Assembly: GCA_037190845.1 (NCBI GenBank)
Contig: JBBCJI010000017.1
Coordinates: 1-64,000 of the forward strand
Reading direction: 5' to 3'
Origin: JBEBVQ01 sp037190845
GTDB taxonomy: Bacteria; Bacteroidota; Bacteroidia; Chitinophagales; Chitinophagaceae
Length of the DNA stretch: 64,000 nucleotides
In this document: positions 44,714 through 53,037 of the stretch, piece after piece
Numbering within the stretch: the first letter of the stretch is position 1
How the letters are laid out: every line of letters begins with the position of its first letter
Translations under genes and position numbers: made by a program
Notes under the pieces: generated by a model
What the model was told of the DNA's origin: nothing
What the model saw: only the letters and a program-made list of their open reading frames with translations
The model's database searches: none

Positions 44714-46732
44714 TCATCGCAGCAGCGTTACATTGCCCTGTTTGTGTACCCGCTCTCCGCTGATGCAGAAACCATCGGCTTCCCATACGAATACACCTGA
44801 AGGCGGATATTCGCTGTTGATTTTGCCATCCCATTGTTTGGCCGGGTCGGTAGTTGTGAAGACCAGGTTGCCCCATCGGTCGTAGATGCGGAAATAGTTC
44901 AGCTTGACGATCTGCCGGTTCATCAGCCCAAAAGTGTTATTCCCGTTGATGCCTTCGGGGACAAAAGCATTCGGAAGCGTCAGTTCGCTGCAGCCCACGT
45001 ATACCGTTACAGTGTCCCGTGCGATGCACCCCAGTGTATCGTTCAGCTCAGTGACTTGCAGGTAGTAAGTGATCGTATAGGCCGGCCGGGCAACCGGATT
45101 GGTGATGTTGGGATCAGACAGAAAAGTATTCGGACTCCACCGGTAAGCAAAAGTCCCTGTGCTTTCAGATGTGAACGGGCCGCCCAATACGGTCTTTGCA
45201 CCATCGGTCACATAGCGGCTGGGCCCGGCATCAGCGGTAACTTTGCTGACTTCAATATGAAAAGAGGTATCCCATACGCATCCGTGGTCGTGGGTGATGC
45301 GGATGGTATATGTAGTGCTGTATGCCGGCCATACAGAAACAAACATGCCTGTGGTGTCGGAAATATTGTAATCCGGGCTCCAGGTATAATTGATGGCTCT
45401 GGGAGACTGGATAAAGTAAGGGATGGCATCCCCCTGGCACAGTACGGTATCGCCCGGCGTCAGATTGGCTGCGGGATACGGAAGCACCACGATCTGATGG
45501 CATTCTATATCCATGTTTGCTGATCCTTCATTGATCGCCAGGTATACGTTGTAAGTACCCGGTGTGCTGTACGTGTACACCGGAGGCTCTGCTTCGGTAG
45601 AAGATACAATGCTTGCATCGGTACATTGGGGGAAGAGCACACGGGAAAGCGTACTGTTTCCGTTTGTGGCAAAGGCATAGAGTGTATCCCGGATCCGCAT
45701 GATACGGCTGAAGCCTGAAGTGGCAGACATGTCTGCCACAATTTCCAGTACAGATGCCGTATACAGACCGGTCATGGCCGGGATATCAATGCGGGTAAGG
45801 GTATCGTTGGCCTGGTTGGTGATAAATGCCGCAAAACTGCCGCAATCTCTCGCCATTACAATATTGGAAGGTGTAAACAGTGCGTTGTCTATATTGCCGA
45901 TATTGATACCTACCGGTGCATTCCCGAGAGAATTGCCGGTCGTAACGACGGAAAGCGTACTGCTTTGTCCGTTCGTAATGATCATGTACCAGTTATTGTT
46001 TTCTTTTACTAACGCCATATCGGTAGCTCCCGTAAGTCCGCCGATATTACCGAAAGAAGTGAAAGCAGGTGTAGAATGCAGATTATTCCCGAAACCAACA
46101 CGTGTAAATTCGTGATTACTGTAATCCACCAGGAATGCATACCAGTTGGAGCTGTCCTGTTCTACGATCAGCCCGCGCGGTGTACTCATTATATTGCCCG
46201 GATTACCGAAATTAATACTGTTGGGGATTCTTGTAATATCATCACCGAAGTCTGCTCTGAAAAATGAAGCCGTAGCAGGTGTGTTGCCACCGGTAGCCAG
46301 CAGCGACCAGCCGGTGATCGAATCTTTGACAATAGCCAGTGCATTTGCATCAACCGGGATGCTGTTGTTAAGGGTTCCCAGATTGGTTATGGCAGGCTCA
46401 TTACCCAGGTCAGTGCCGAAGTCCAGCCGCAGCAGATTTCCTCCTCCTTTGTTGATCACGAATCCGTAATACAGGTCACCGTCTTTTACAATTTCAACAG
46501 CGCCGGGATCGTTGAATCCCATACCGGCGCCGAACGCTGTTCCCGTAGGGGTATTTTCCAGGTATCCCGAGCAGAAACCCCAATAATAGCTGGAGGCTTC
46601 TGTAACATGACTTTCTATCTGGACAGGCTGATTAATACAAACAGTATCGGGTATCGTAAACAGTGTCTGGGCATTCAGCTTATGCAAACTAAATATCAGA
46701 AGCAGTGTGATAAACGAAAGGTTTTTTTTCAT
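44714..46732 (-). CDS. Secreted propeller protein with T9SS type B C-terminal domain
   Basis: 672 aa from ATG 46732 (MKKNLSFITLLLIFSLHKLNAQ), which starts the signal peptide and lies 33 nt behind a TATTTTTG box; a longer frame reaches 46957. Residues 25-400 hold about six units with LLRLDFGTDLGNEP, FFRADFGDDITRIP and FTRVGFGNNLHSTP, the same unit as in the two giant proteins at 13.8-24.9 kb. A PKD-like segment (YTYSTPGTYNVYLAINEG) and Ig-like domains follow, ending in a type B domain (LPNAFVPEGINGNN, FRIYDRWGNLVF). Predicted surface or secreted protein of unknown partner. Confidence 0.87.
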   Translation of the reverse strand: MKKNLSFITLLLIFSLHKLNAQTLFTIPDTVCINQPVQIESHVTEASSYYWGFCSGYLENTPTGTAFGAGMGFNDPGAVEIVKDGDLYYGFVINKGGGNLLRLDFGTDLGNEPAITNLGTLNNSIPVDANALAIVKDSITGWSLLATGGNTPATASFFRADFGDDITRIPNSINFGNPGNIMSTPRGLIVEQDSSNWYAFLVDYSNHEFTRVGFGNNLHSTPAFTSFGNIGGLTGATDMALVKENNNWYMIITNGQSSTLSVVTTGNSLGNAPVGINIGNIDNALFTPSNIVMARDCGSFAAFITNQANDTLTRIDIPAMTGLYTASVLEIVADMSATSGFSRIMRIRDTLYAFATNGNSTLSRVLFPQCTDASIVSSTEAEPPVYTYSTPGTYNVYLAINEGSANMDIECHQIVVLPYPAANLTPGDTVLCQGDAIPYFIQSPRAINYTWSPDYNISDTTGMFVSVWPAYSTTYTIRITHDHGCVWDTSFHIEVSKVTADAGPSRYVTDGAKTVLGGPFTSESTGTFAYRWSPNTFLSDPNITNPVARPAYTITYYLQVTELNDTLGCIARDTVTVYVGCSELTLPNAFVPEGINGNNTFGLMNRQIVKLNYFRIYDRWGNLVFTTTDPAKQWDGKINSEYPPSGVFVWEADGFCISGERVHKQGNVTLLR

Positions 46733-46764
46733 TTTGTTCTTTTTGTCTGCCGGCAGCCGGATCA

Positions 46765-46772
46765 CAAAAATA
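46765..46772 (-). promoter_or_regulatory. -7 box of the T9SS type B gene
   Basis: Reads TATTTTTG on the minus strand, a full match to TAnnTTTG, giving a leader of about 26 nt to ATG 46732. A weak TTTT replaces the -33 TTG. Confidence 0.5.
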
Positions 46773-46928
46773 CCATTATGCCGGAATGTTAAAACATTTC
46801 CCGTGGTCTTTTTGTTACATACTACCTGTGGAAAACGACTGTTTTCCGGAGGGCTAATATAATAAGTTCGCCCCAAAGTTTTATAACAATGCTTTTTTTT
46901 ATTTTCTTTATCCTCAAATAAACGTCTC

Positions 46929-49091
46929 ATGAAACGGAATTTCATAAAAGCCGCCACACTATTTGCATGTGTTTATTTTTCATGTGTTATGAGTGTGTTC
47001 ACCCCCGTACAGGCCAAAGAGGGGATATGGCTTCCGCCAACCATAAAGGGGCGGGAAGCTGATATGAAGGCAATGGGGTTACAAATCCCCGTTGAACAAC
47101 TGTATAATGATGAAGGTACAGGGTTGAATAATGCGGTTGTGCTGTTTGCGCGGGGATGTACCGGTGAGTTTATCTCTGCACAGGGTCTGGTACTTACCAA
47201 TCATCATTGCGGTTATGGTACGGTACAGGGATTAAGCAGCATGGTGAATGACTATTTTGCCCGGGGCTTCTGGGCTATGAATATGCAGGAAGAAATACCC
47301 TGTCCGGGGCTGACAGTCACTGTTTTCCGGAAAATGAATGATGTTACGGTACAGATATTGGGTGGCTTGCCGGATACGTTGAGCGTGCAACACCGGAAGG
47401 AAGTGATTGAAGGGCGTATTGCCACGCTTGAAAGGAGCTATTCGTCCGGTACACTCGAAGCAATGGTGAAGCCTTATTTTAATGGCAATCAATATTGGAT
47501 TATTTTTACGGAAACGTACCGGGATGTGCGGCTGGTAGGATTCCCGCCCAATGGGATCGGTGCTTTCGGCGGTGATACGGATAACTGGATGTGGCCCAGG
47601 CACAACGGGGATTTCGCTTTATTTCGGGTATATGCGGGCAAAAACAATGAACCGGCAGATTATGCGCCGGAAAACCGTCCTTATAATCCCAAACGGTTCT
47701 TTACGATCAACACCGGTGGATACAAGGAAGGTGATTTTACGATGGTGTACGGTTTCCCTGGTGTCACGCAGGAATACATCACGTCCAGCCAGCTCAATCA
47801 GGTATATTCCATTATTGATCCGGTACGCATTGAGGCCCGTACACAAAAGCTGAAAGTATGGAATGAGCGGATGGAGCAATCCCGGGACGTATTCCTGAAG
47901 TATACATCGAAGAAGGCGGGCGTTGCGAACGGGTGGAAGAAATGGCAGGGAGAATTGAGAGGTCTGCAGCTGAATAATGTTATGGATAAAAAGCGTGCTT
48001 ATGAACAGGAATTCCAGGTATGGGCTTCCGGGGCGGGTCGTCCGGACGATGCAGCCGACATTCTGAGTCATATAGAAGCTGTAGCTCTGGCGGCCGATAG
48101 TGCTGTAAATGGCAATGAATATATACGGGAAACAGTGCTCGGCATTGAACTGATACAACAGGGGGCTTTGCTTGACGATCTGCTCGCACGATACAGAAAG
48201 GGTATTGATGCCGCTGATGCAGGAAAAATAAAACAGACATGGAGAGGGTTTGCAAAAAATTATGATTTTGAAACAGACCGGCAGCTTTTTGAAGCAATGA
48301 TGCCGCTTTTCTTTGAAAAAGGAGGTAGCTGGATTCCTGCGTCTTACCGGCGTATGTACCGGGAGCATGGAGCCGACTTCAGTAAATGGGCGCGGCATGT
48401 ATATGCGCAATCCCTGCTGACCTCCGGATCGCAGTTCGAGGTGCTTATTGACCGTGCCAACCCTGCAGACAGCATCAGGATATTGGAAGATCCGGTATGG
48501 CAGTTGTATAACGAGATCAATAAAGTACGGACCGGACAGATCAACCCGGTATTATCAGATTACTATAGCCGGCTGGAAGAGCTGAATGGCCGTTATCTCA
48601 AATACAGGATGCAGAAAGACGGTCCCCGGGAATATTATCCTGATGCCAACCTTACCCTCCGTATTACTTACGGGCAGATCAAAGGGATTGATCCTGAAGG
48701 GCCTGCTGAATATGCCTGGCAGACGGATCTGAATCAAACAGTGGCTAAAGATCAGCCGGGATCACATGAATTTAGTGTGCCGGAGAAACTGAAGGAACTG
48801 CATGCCCGGAAAGATTATGGTCGTTGGGCGGTGAATGGCACTGTGCCGGTAAATTTTATTGCAGATAATCATACGACGGGCGGAAATTCAGGAAGTCCGG
48901 TGCTTAATGCGCGTGGGGAATTGATCGGAACCAATTTTGACCGTATCTGGGAAGGGACGATGAGTGATCTCTATTTTGATCCGAACCTGTGTCGTAACAT
49001 TTCCGTGGATATCCGTTATACGTTGTTCATTATCGAAAAGTTCGGTAACGCGGGGTGGCTGCTTAAGGAAATGAAGGTCGTGCGGAAATAA
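46929..49091 (+). CDS. S46-family dipeptidyl peptidase, DPP11-like
   Basis: 720 aa with a signal peptide (ending PVQAK). The chymotrypsin-like catalytic parts are VLTNHHCGYG (His92/93), GGDTDNWMWPRH and GGNSGSP with Ser654. Arg672 lies in NFDRIWEGTMSD. In Porphyromonas gingivalis DPP11, as I recall it, Ser655 is the nucleophile and Arg673 reads the acidic P1 residue, while DPP7 has Gly there. The matching spacing suggests cleavage after Asp/Glu (inference). S46 enzymes release dipeptides in the periplasm for peptide-based nutrition. The M16 peptidase pair downstream is on the other strand. Confidence 0.88.
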   Translation: MKRNFIKAATLFACVYFSCVMSVFTPVQAKEGIWLPPTIKGREADMKAMGLQIPVEQLYNDEGTGLNNAVVLFARGCTGEFISAQGLVLTNHHCGYGTVQGLSSMVNDYFARGFWAMNMQEEIPCPGLTVTVFRKMNDVTVQILGGLPDTLSVQHRKEVIEGRIATLERSYSSGTLEAMVKPYFNGNQYWIIFTETYRDVRLVGFPPNGIGAFGGDTDNWMWPRHNGDFALFRVYAGKNNEPADYAPENRPYNPKRFFTINTGGYKEGDFTMVYGFPGVTQEYITSSQLNQVYSIIDPVRIEARTQKLKVWNERMEQSRDVFLKYTSKKAGVANGWKKWQGELRGLQLNNVMDKKRAYEQEFQVWASGAGRPDDAADILSHIEAVALAADSAVNGNEYIRETVLGIELIQQGALLDDLLARYRKGIDAADAGKIKQTWRGFAKNYDFETDRQLFEAMMPLFFEKGGSWIPASYRRMYREHGADFSKWARHVYAQSLLTSGSQFEVLIDRANPADSIRILEDPVWQLYNEINKVRTGQINPVLSDYYSRLEELNGRYLKYRMQKDGPREYYPDANLTLRITYGQIKGIDPEGPAEYAWQTDLNQTVAKDQPGSHEFSVPEKLKELHARKDYGRWAVNGTVPVNFIADNHTTGGNSGSPVLNARGELIGTNFDRIWEGTMSDLYFDPNLCRNISVDIRYTLFIIEKFGNAGWLLKEMKVVRK

Positions 49092-49097
49092 GCTGTT

Positions 49098-49125
49098 GTT
49101 CATAGCAGGCCGGCCAGCTATGAAC
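49098..49125 (+). terminator. Hairpin after the S46 peptidase gene
   Basis: GTTCATAGC (49098-49106) pairs with GCTATGAAC (49117-49125) around AGGCCGGCCA. Behind it, AGTTCGGTAACGCGGGGTG (49129-49147) repeats the gene's own 3' coding sequence at 49039-49057. Confidence 0.5.
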
Positions 49126-49193
49126 CTGAGTTCGGTAACGCGGGGTGTCTGGTCGTAATACAGGCAATTGCTACCGAATATGATACCAACTGG

Positions 49194-49327
49194 CTTTCCC
49201 GGATGTTAGCGTAGCGCATCCGGGAACAGAGATAATGCAGGATTTTCAATCCTGCATACAAAAGCGGGTTCACAGAACCCGCTTTTGTATGCAGGCTGGG
49301 ATGCCCCTTCGGGAACATCCCGCACAG
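49194..49327 (+). repeat. Four-hairpin RAYT-associated repeat, copy C
   Basis: Same outer ends as copies A and B (CTTTCCCGGATGTTAGCG... and ...GGGAACATCCCGCACAGC). Inner stems are changed in a paired way: GCAGGATT ttc AATCCTGC and GCGGGTTC aca GAACCCGC. Stem 3 can extend through TACAAAAGC to 21 bp by using CCTGCA, which also belongs to stem 2, so the two folds compete. Confidence 0.8.
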
Positions 49328-49349
49328 CCATCCTGTTAACAGGATGGCT
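49326..49349 (-). terminator. Palindrome at the end of the inactive M16 gene
   Basis: AGCCATCCTG pairs with CAGGATGGCT around TTAA, touching the last base of the M16 stop codon on the minus strand. It is a terminator candidate without a T-run. Confidence 0.5.
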
Positions 49350-51436
49350 TATTGAAATTCGCTGTCCGGAATATTCTTATTCACCTCTACCGTTTTTACC
49401 CGTGTTTCCAGCATCATGCCCGGCCCTATCGGAATACGGGTAGTATAAGGAATCCGGTATCCGTTTGAGCCGGGCACCGTGCGATAATCACTGTACTCAA
49501 CACTTACAGACACAGGTCCCTGCGGGGTTTCGACATTGCTAACCTTTTTTATCAGAAGGCCCGTAGCCGTTTCGTAATATTCCGTTACGACAGTGCCTTT
49601 CCGGTTAACGGCTTCCAGCATATAGGCGTCTGTGCCGTTTACCTGATCTATACCTTTTACGGTACGTGTTATGCCGTATTTTTCAGGGGAAAGCGGCGCC
49701 AGCAGATCGGCAGATTCACGGCTGTCTGCGATATCTTCTTCGTCCATGTCCATTTTCTGTCCGCCGGCTTCCTGAAAGCCCTTATCGCCATTGAGTACTT
49801 TTTTCTGAACGATCATGCCCATTTGACTGACCGTTGCTTTCATCTTTCCCGGCGTTTTTTTCACTTCTGTGATCCCGATCTTAATCCCCTGTATCTCGCC
49901 TTCACTTTCGGTTTTGATGTCGCGGACACTGCGTAATGCCTTTTCGCCCCCAATCGCATCTGCATATTGCTTCAGGATGTCGTTTGCTGTTATCCCTTCT
50001 GGTAATACAGCAGCAGTGGTTATCTTGATCGGGTGACCATAATGGTCGTAAAAGCTGAGCTTACTATTGGCGTCGAAAATAGTAAGCTTTTCCGCAACTT
50101 CGTGCCGGTTGCCCACTACAATGATATTGGCTTTGTCCGGGTTGATGTACTGTTGCGCGGCCTGTTGCACGTCTGCCGCCGTCACTGCCGCCAGATTTTT
50201 CAGGTAGTTCCGGTAATAATCTTTCGGCATGTTGTACCGTTCAATGTTGATGGCATACTGTGCCATCCGTCCGGGATCCTGGAGCCCGATGGCAAAGCCG
50301 CCGCTCATATAGGCAATGGTATTCTGCACGATTTCTTCGGATACCTGTTCCTGCCTCATGCGGTTCATTTCTGCCAGGATCTCTCGGATCGCGCTGTCTG
50401 TTACGCTATTCCTGCAATTGGCAAAGGCGGTAAAAGAGCCTGCCAGTTCATCGGCTTCCAGATCGCTGTAGGACCCGTAAGTCCATCCATGCTGCTCGCG
50501 CAGGTTAAGGAACAGGCGCCCCTGCGATCCACCGCCCAGTATGGTATTGGCTACACGGGCTTTGATAACATCGTCGCTGCCAGGTTTCAGATATATAGGA
50601 TAAGAAATATTGATCACGCTCTGTACTGCCGCATCGCGCGGCACAAAAGCAACTTGCGTATGAGAGGGCGTTGCAGGTGTGCTGTAGCGGGCTGCCGGTA
50701 CATCTGCCTTTTGCCAGGAGCCAAAGTATTGTTCCGCCAGCTTGCGGGCTTCGGTAACCGTGATGTCGCCGACAATAGCCAGATACGCTACATTCGGACG
50801 GAAATACGTCTGATAATAGTTACGGCATTGCTCGAGTGTGATCTTATTAATGGTTTCTTCCGTCGCAATCGTACCATAGGGATGTTGTTTCCCGAAGTTG
50901 ATAGCGGCAGTTGCATTTTTTAGCATGGTTTCGGGTTCATTTCTGCCTATTTCAAGTGCAGATAATGACCTCTTTTTGATTTTATCCAATTCTTCCTGTT
51001 TGAAGTCGGCATTCATCGCAACATCACTGAGCAGAGATAATAATGCGGCCTGATGTTTTTTCAGGCTGCTGCCGTATAAACCCTCGTCGGATGCATAAAT
51101 ACGAGCGCCGATAAAATCAATTTCTTCATTCAGTTTTTCCTTACTGCGGGTACGGGTTCCGCTCACCAGCAATTCGCTCATCATGTCGCGGTAGCCTGCC
51201 ATGTCTCCTTCCAGTGCAGGTTTTATATCCAGTTGAATAGAATAGGAAACTACCGGTAATTTGTGGTTTTCTACGACAAATACCTTCAGGCCGTTTGGTA
51301 ATGTGAATGTTGCGGGATCACCCAGCCGTACTTCCGGGGCGGGACCGGGTTGAGGGCGGACGCTGCGGTCGAGCGTCTGGGCAACGGCGCTGATCGCCCA
51401 TGTAATGACCAGTATGGATAATGTGATCTTTTTCAT
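49349..51436 (-). CDS. M16-family peptidase homologue, likely non-catalytic, with LolA-like C-terminal domain
   Basis: 695 aa with a signal peptide (ending AISAVAQ). Two M16 half-domains cover about 25-460 (YQTYFRPNVAYLAIVGDITV, GGGSQGRLFLNLREQHGWTYG). Where the zinc motif HxxEH should be, the sequence reads GYRDMMSELLVSG, so metal binding is lost. Residues 470-695 form an extra beta-rich domain (DILKQYADAIGGEKALRSV, YYETATGLLIKKV, YRIPYTTRI) resembling outer-membrane lipoprotein-sorting folds. It pairs with the active M16 gene at 51531-52859, 94 bp upstream, as in active/inactive M16 heterodimers. Periplasmic. Confidence 0.87.
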   Translation of the reverse strand: MKKITLSILVITWAISAVAQTLDRSVRPQPGPAPEVRLGDPATFTLPNGLKVFVVENHKLPVVSYSIQLDIKPALEGDMAGYRDMMSELLVSGTRTRSKEKLNEEIDFIGARIYASDEGLYGSSLKKHQAALLSLLSDVAMNADFKQEELDKIKKRSLSALEIGRNEPETMLKNATAAINFGKQHPYGTIATEETINKITLEQCRNYYQTYFRPNVAYLAIVGDITVTEARKLAEQYFGSWQKADVPAARYSTPATPSHTQVAFVPRDAAVQSVINISYPIYLKPGSDDVIKARVANTILGGGSQGRLFLNLREQHGWTYGSYSDLEADELAGSFTAFANCRNSVTDSAIREILAEMNRMRQEQVSEEIVQNTIAYMSGGFAIGLQDPGRMAQYAINIERYNMPKDYYRNYLKNLAAVTAADVQQAAQQYINPDKANIIVVGNRHEVAEKLTIFDANSKLSFYDHYGHPIKITTAAVLPEGITANDILKQYADAIGGEKALRSVRDIKTESEGEIQGIKIGITEVKKTPGKMKATVSQMGMIVQKKVLNGDKGFQEAGGQKMDMDEEDIADSRESADLLAPLSPEKYGITRTVKGIDQVNGTDAYMLEAVNRKGTVVTEYYETATGLLIKKVSNVETPQGPVSVSVEYSDYRTVPGSNGYRIPYTTRIPIGPGMMLETRVKTVEVNKNIPDSEFQ

Positions 51437-51530
51437 TTTGTTCCTGTTTTTTGCTGAAGCCTGGCTATGGTTGCCGGGATTTCATGTATAATGTCAGATG
51501 CCGGGTGTGGTTTGTGTTATGCCGGGAAGA

Positions 51531-52859
51531 TCAGGGCTTACTTTCTTCCGTTTTAGGTAGATAATGAACAACGAGCCTGTTTTCGGCTGTGAGATACGTC
51601 CGGGCTACCCGTTGCAGATCTTTCTTTTTTATTTTGGTATAGCGGTTCAGTTCTGTGTTGATCAGCCCGGCGTTCCCCATAAAAGTGTGATAAGTAGCGA
51701 GGTTGGTTACAACACCAAGTACCTGACGATTCTGGTTGACAAAGTCATTCTCGGCCTGGTTGATCAGTTTTTTGAACTCCCGGTCGCTTACAGGTTCATT
51801 TTTTACCTTTTCTATTTCTGCAAACAAGGATCGCTCCAGCGAATCAGGCGAAACACCTGCATTGGCAATACCAAGTATCATTACTACCCCCGGGTGCTCG
51901 TTCGGTACGGTAAATGCTCCGGTCTCCAGCGCTATCTGCTGCTGGTCTGCCAATGCCGTACGCAAACGGGAGCTGTTGCCCTGTGCCAGCAGTTGTGTGA
52001 GTAGTTGCATTGCATAATAATCGTCTGTGCCTGCTTCAGGAGCGTGGTAAGATACAATCACGGCAGGAAGCTGAATGTTGTCGTGGAAGGTAACACGTTT
52101 TTCTGCAGTCTGTTGTGGTTCACGAACCGTGGGTCTGGGAATCGGTTTGGTGCCTTTCGGAATGTCGCCGAAATATTTGGTGATCAGCTCTCTGGTTTTA
52201 CTGATATCTATATCCCCGCCGATAACCAGTACTGCATTTTCAGGAACATAAAATGTTTTGTAAAAGTCCATAAACTCACCCAGGGTCGCCTGGTCTATGT
52301 ACTGTTCTTTCCCGATGGGTGTCCAGCGGTAAGGGTGAACGGTGAAATGATTTTCATACACAACATTCATCATCTGTCCGTAAGGAGTATTGTCGTAGCG
52401 TTGCTTTTTTTCTTCTTTTACTACTTTTCGTTGTGTTTCAACGCCTATGGTGTCAATTTTGGCATGAAACATCCGTTCGGATTCCATCCACAGCCCCAGT
52501 TCGAGCTGATTGGAAGGTAATATCTGGTAATAAAACGTCCGGTCCTGTGACGTATTGGCATTGAGCTGTCCGCCATTTGCCTGTACGAGCTTCATATATT
52601 CGCCGCGGCCGATATTTTCACTGCCTTCAAAGAGCAGGTGTTCGAAAAAGTGAGCAAAACCGGTGCGTTCCGGATCTTCATCTTTTGAACCTACATGATA
52701 CATGATCGATACGGTCACAGTGGGTGTAGACCGGTCCTCATGCAGGATTACATGCAACCCGTTAGGCAATGTGTATTCTGTAAATTTGATTTTACCCATT
52801 ACAGTACTGCTTATGAGAAAAAATCCCGGCAGCAGGGCACAAAAAACGCGTCGCATCAT
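51531..52859 (-). CDS. M16-family zinc metallopeptidase (catalytic)
   Basis: 442 aa with a signal peptide (MMRRVFCALLPGFFLISSTVMG). The inverted zinc motif is HFFEH (His70, Glu73, His74) with the distal Glu at 149/150 (KVVKEEKKQ). The M16 C-terminal half has QGNSSRLRTAL. It degrades unfolded or oligo-peptides inside a clam-shell chamber, usually with a partner half such as the next gene (49349-51436). Predicted periplasmic. Expression is likely from the TATTTTTG box at 52881-52888. Confidence 0.92.
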   Translation of the reverse strand: MMRRVFCALLPGFFLISSTVMGKIKFTEYTLPNGLHVILHEDRSTPTVTVSIMYHVGSKDEDPERTGFAHFFEHLLFEGSENIGRGEYMKLVQANGGQLNANTSQDRTFYYQILPSNQLELGLWMESERMFHAKIDTIGVETQRKVVKEEKKQRYDNTPYGQMMNVVYENHFTVHPYRWTPIGKEQYIDQATLGEFMDFYKTFYVPENAVLVIGGDIDISKTRELITKYFGDIPKGTKPIPRPTVREPQQTAEKRVTFHDNIQLPAVIVSYHAPEAGTDDYYAMQLLTQLLAQGNSSRLRTALADQQQIALETGAFTVPNEHPGVVMILGIANAGVSPDSLERSLFAEIEKVKNEPVSDREFKKLINQAENDFVNQNRQVLGVVTNLATYHTFMGNAGLINTELNRYTKIKKKDLQRVARTYLTAENRLVVHYLPKTEESKP

Positions 52860-52880
52860 AAAATTGAATCTGTTTTGTTA

Positions 52881-52888
52881 CAAAAATA
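52881..52888 (-). promoter_or_regulatory. -7 box of the M16 pair
   Basis: TATTTTTG on the minus strand, about 22 nt before the ATG at 52859. No clear TTG at -33. Confidence 0.5.
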
Positions 52889-52954
52889 GTTTTTGCGTTG
52901 AGATAAACCGGTTTATGAGTGGATTTCACCCGAAAATTCACCTTTGTGTATAAT

Positions 52955-53037
52955 TAGTCAATTAGGCTAATATGCTGATCCGCTAATGTCTGTTGCGGGG
53001 AATCATTAGCTAATCGGCTCATTATCACATTAGCTAA
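52955..53037. repeat. ATTAGCTAAT-family repeat
   Basis: GTCAATTAGGCTAATATGCTGATCCGC and CATTAGCTAATCGGC are opposing variants of the same word; CACATTAGCTAATTT runs into the end of lysS. Related to 27790-27881 and 60050-60093. Confidence 0.6.

Noticed and set aside
46733..46957. Extended N-terminus of the type B T9SS protein from 46957
   Set aside because: It would bury the signal peptide at residue 76, runs through the -7 box at 46765 and overlaps the divergent S46 gene start.
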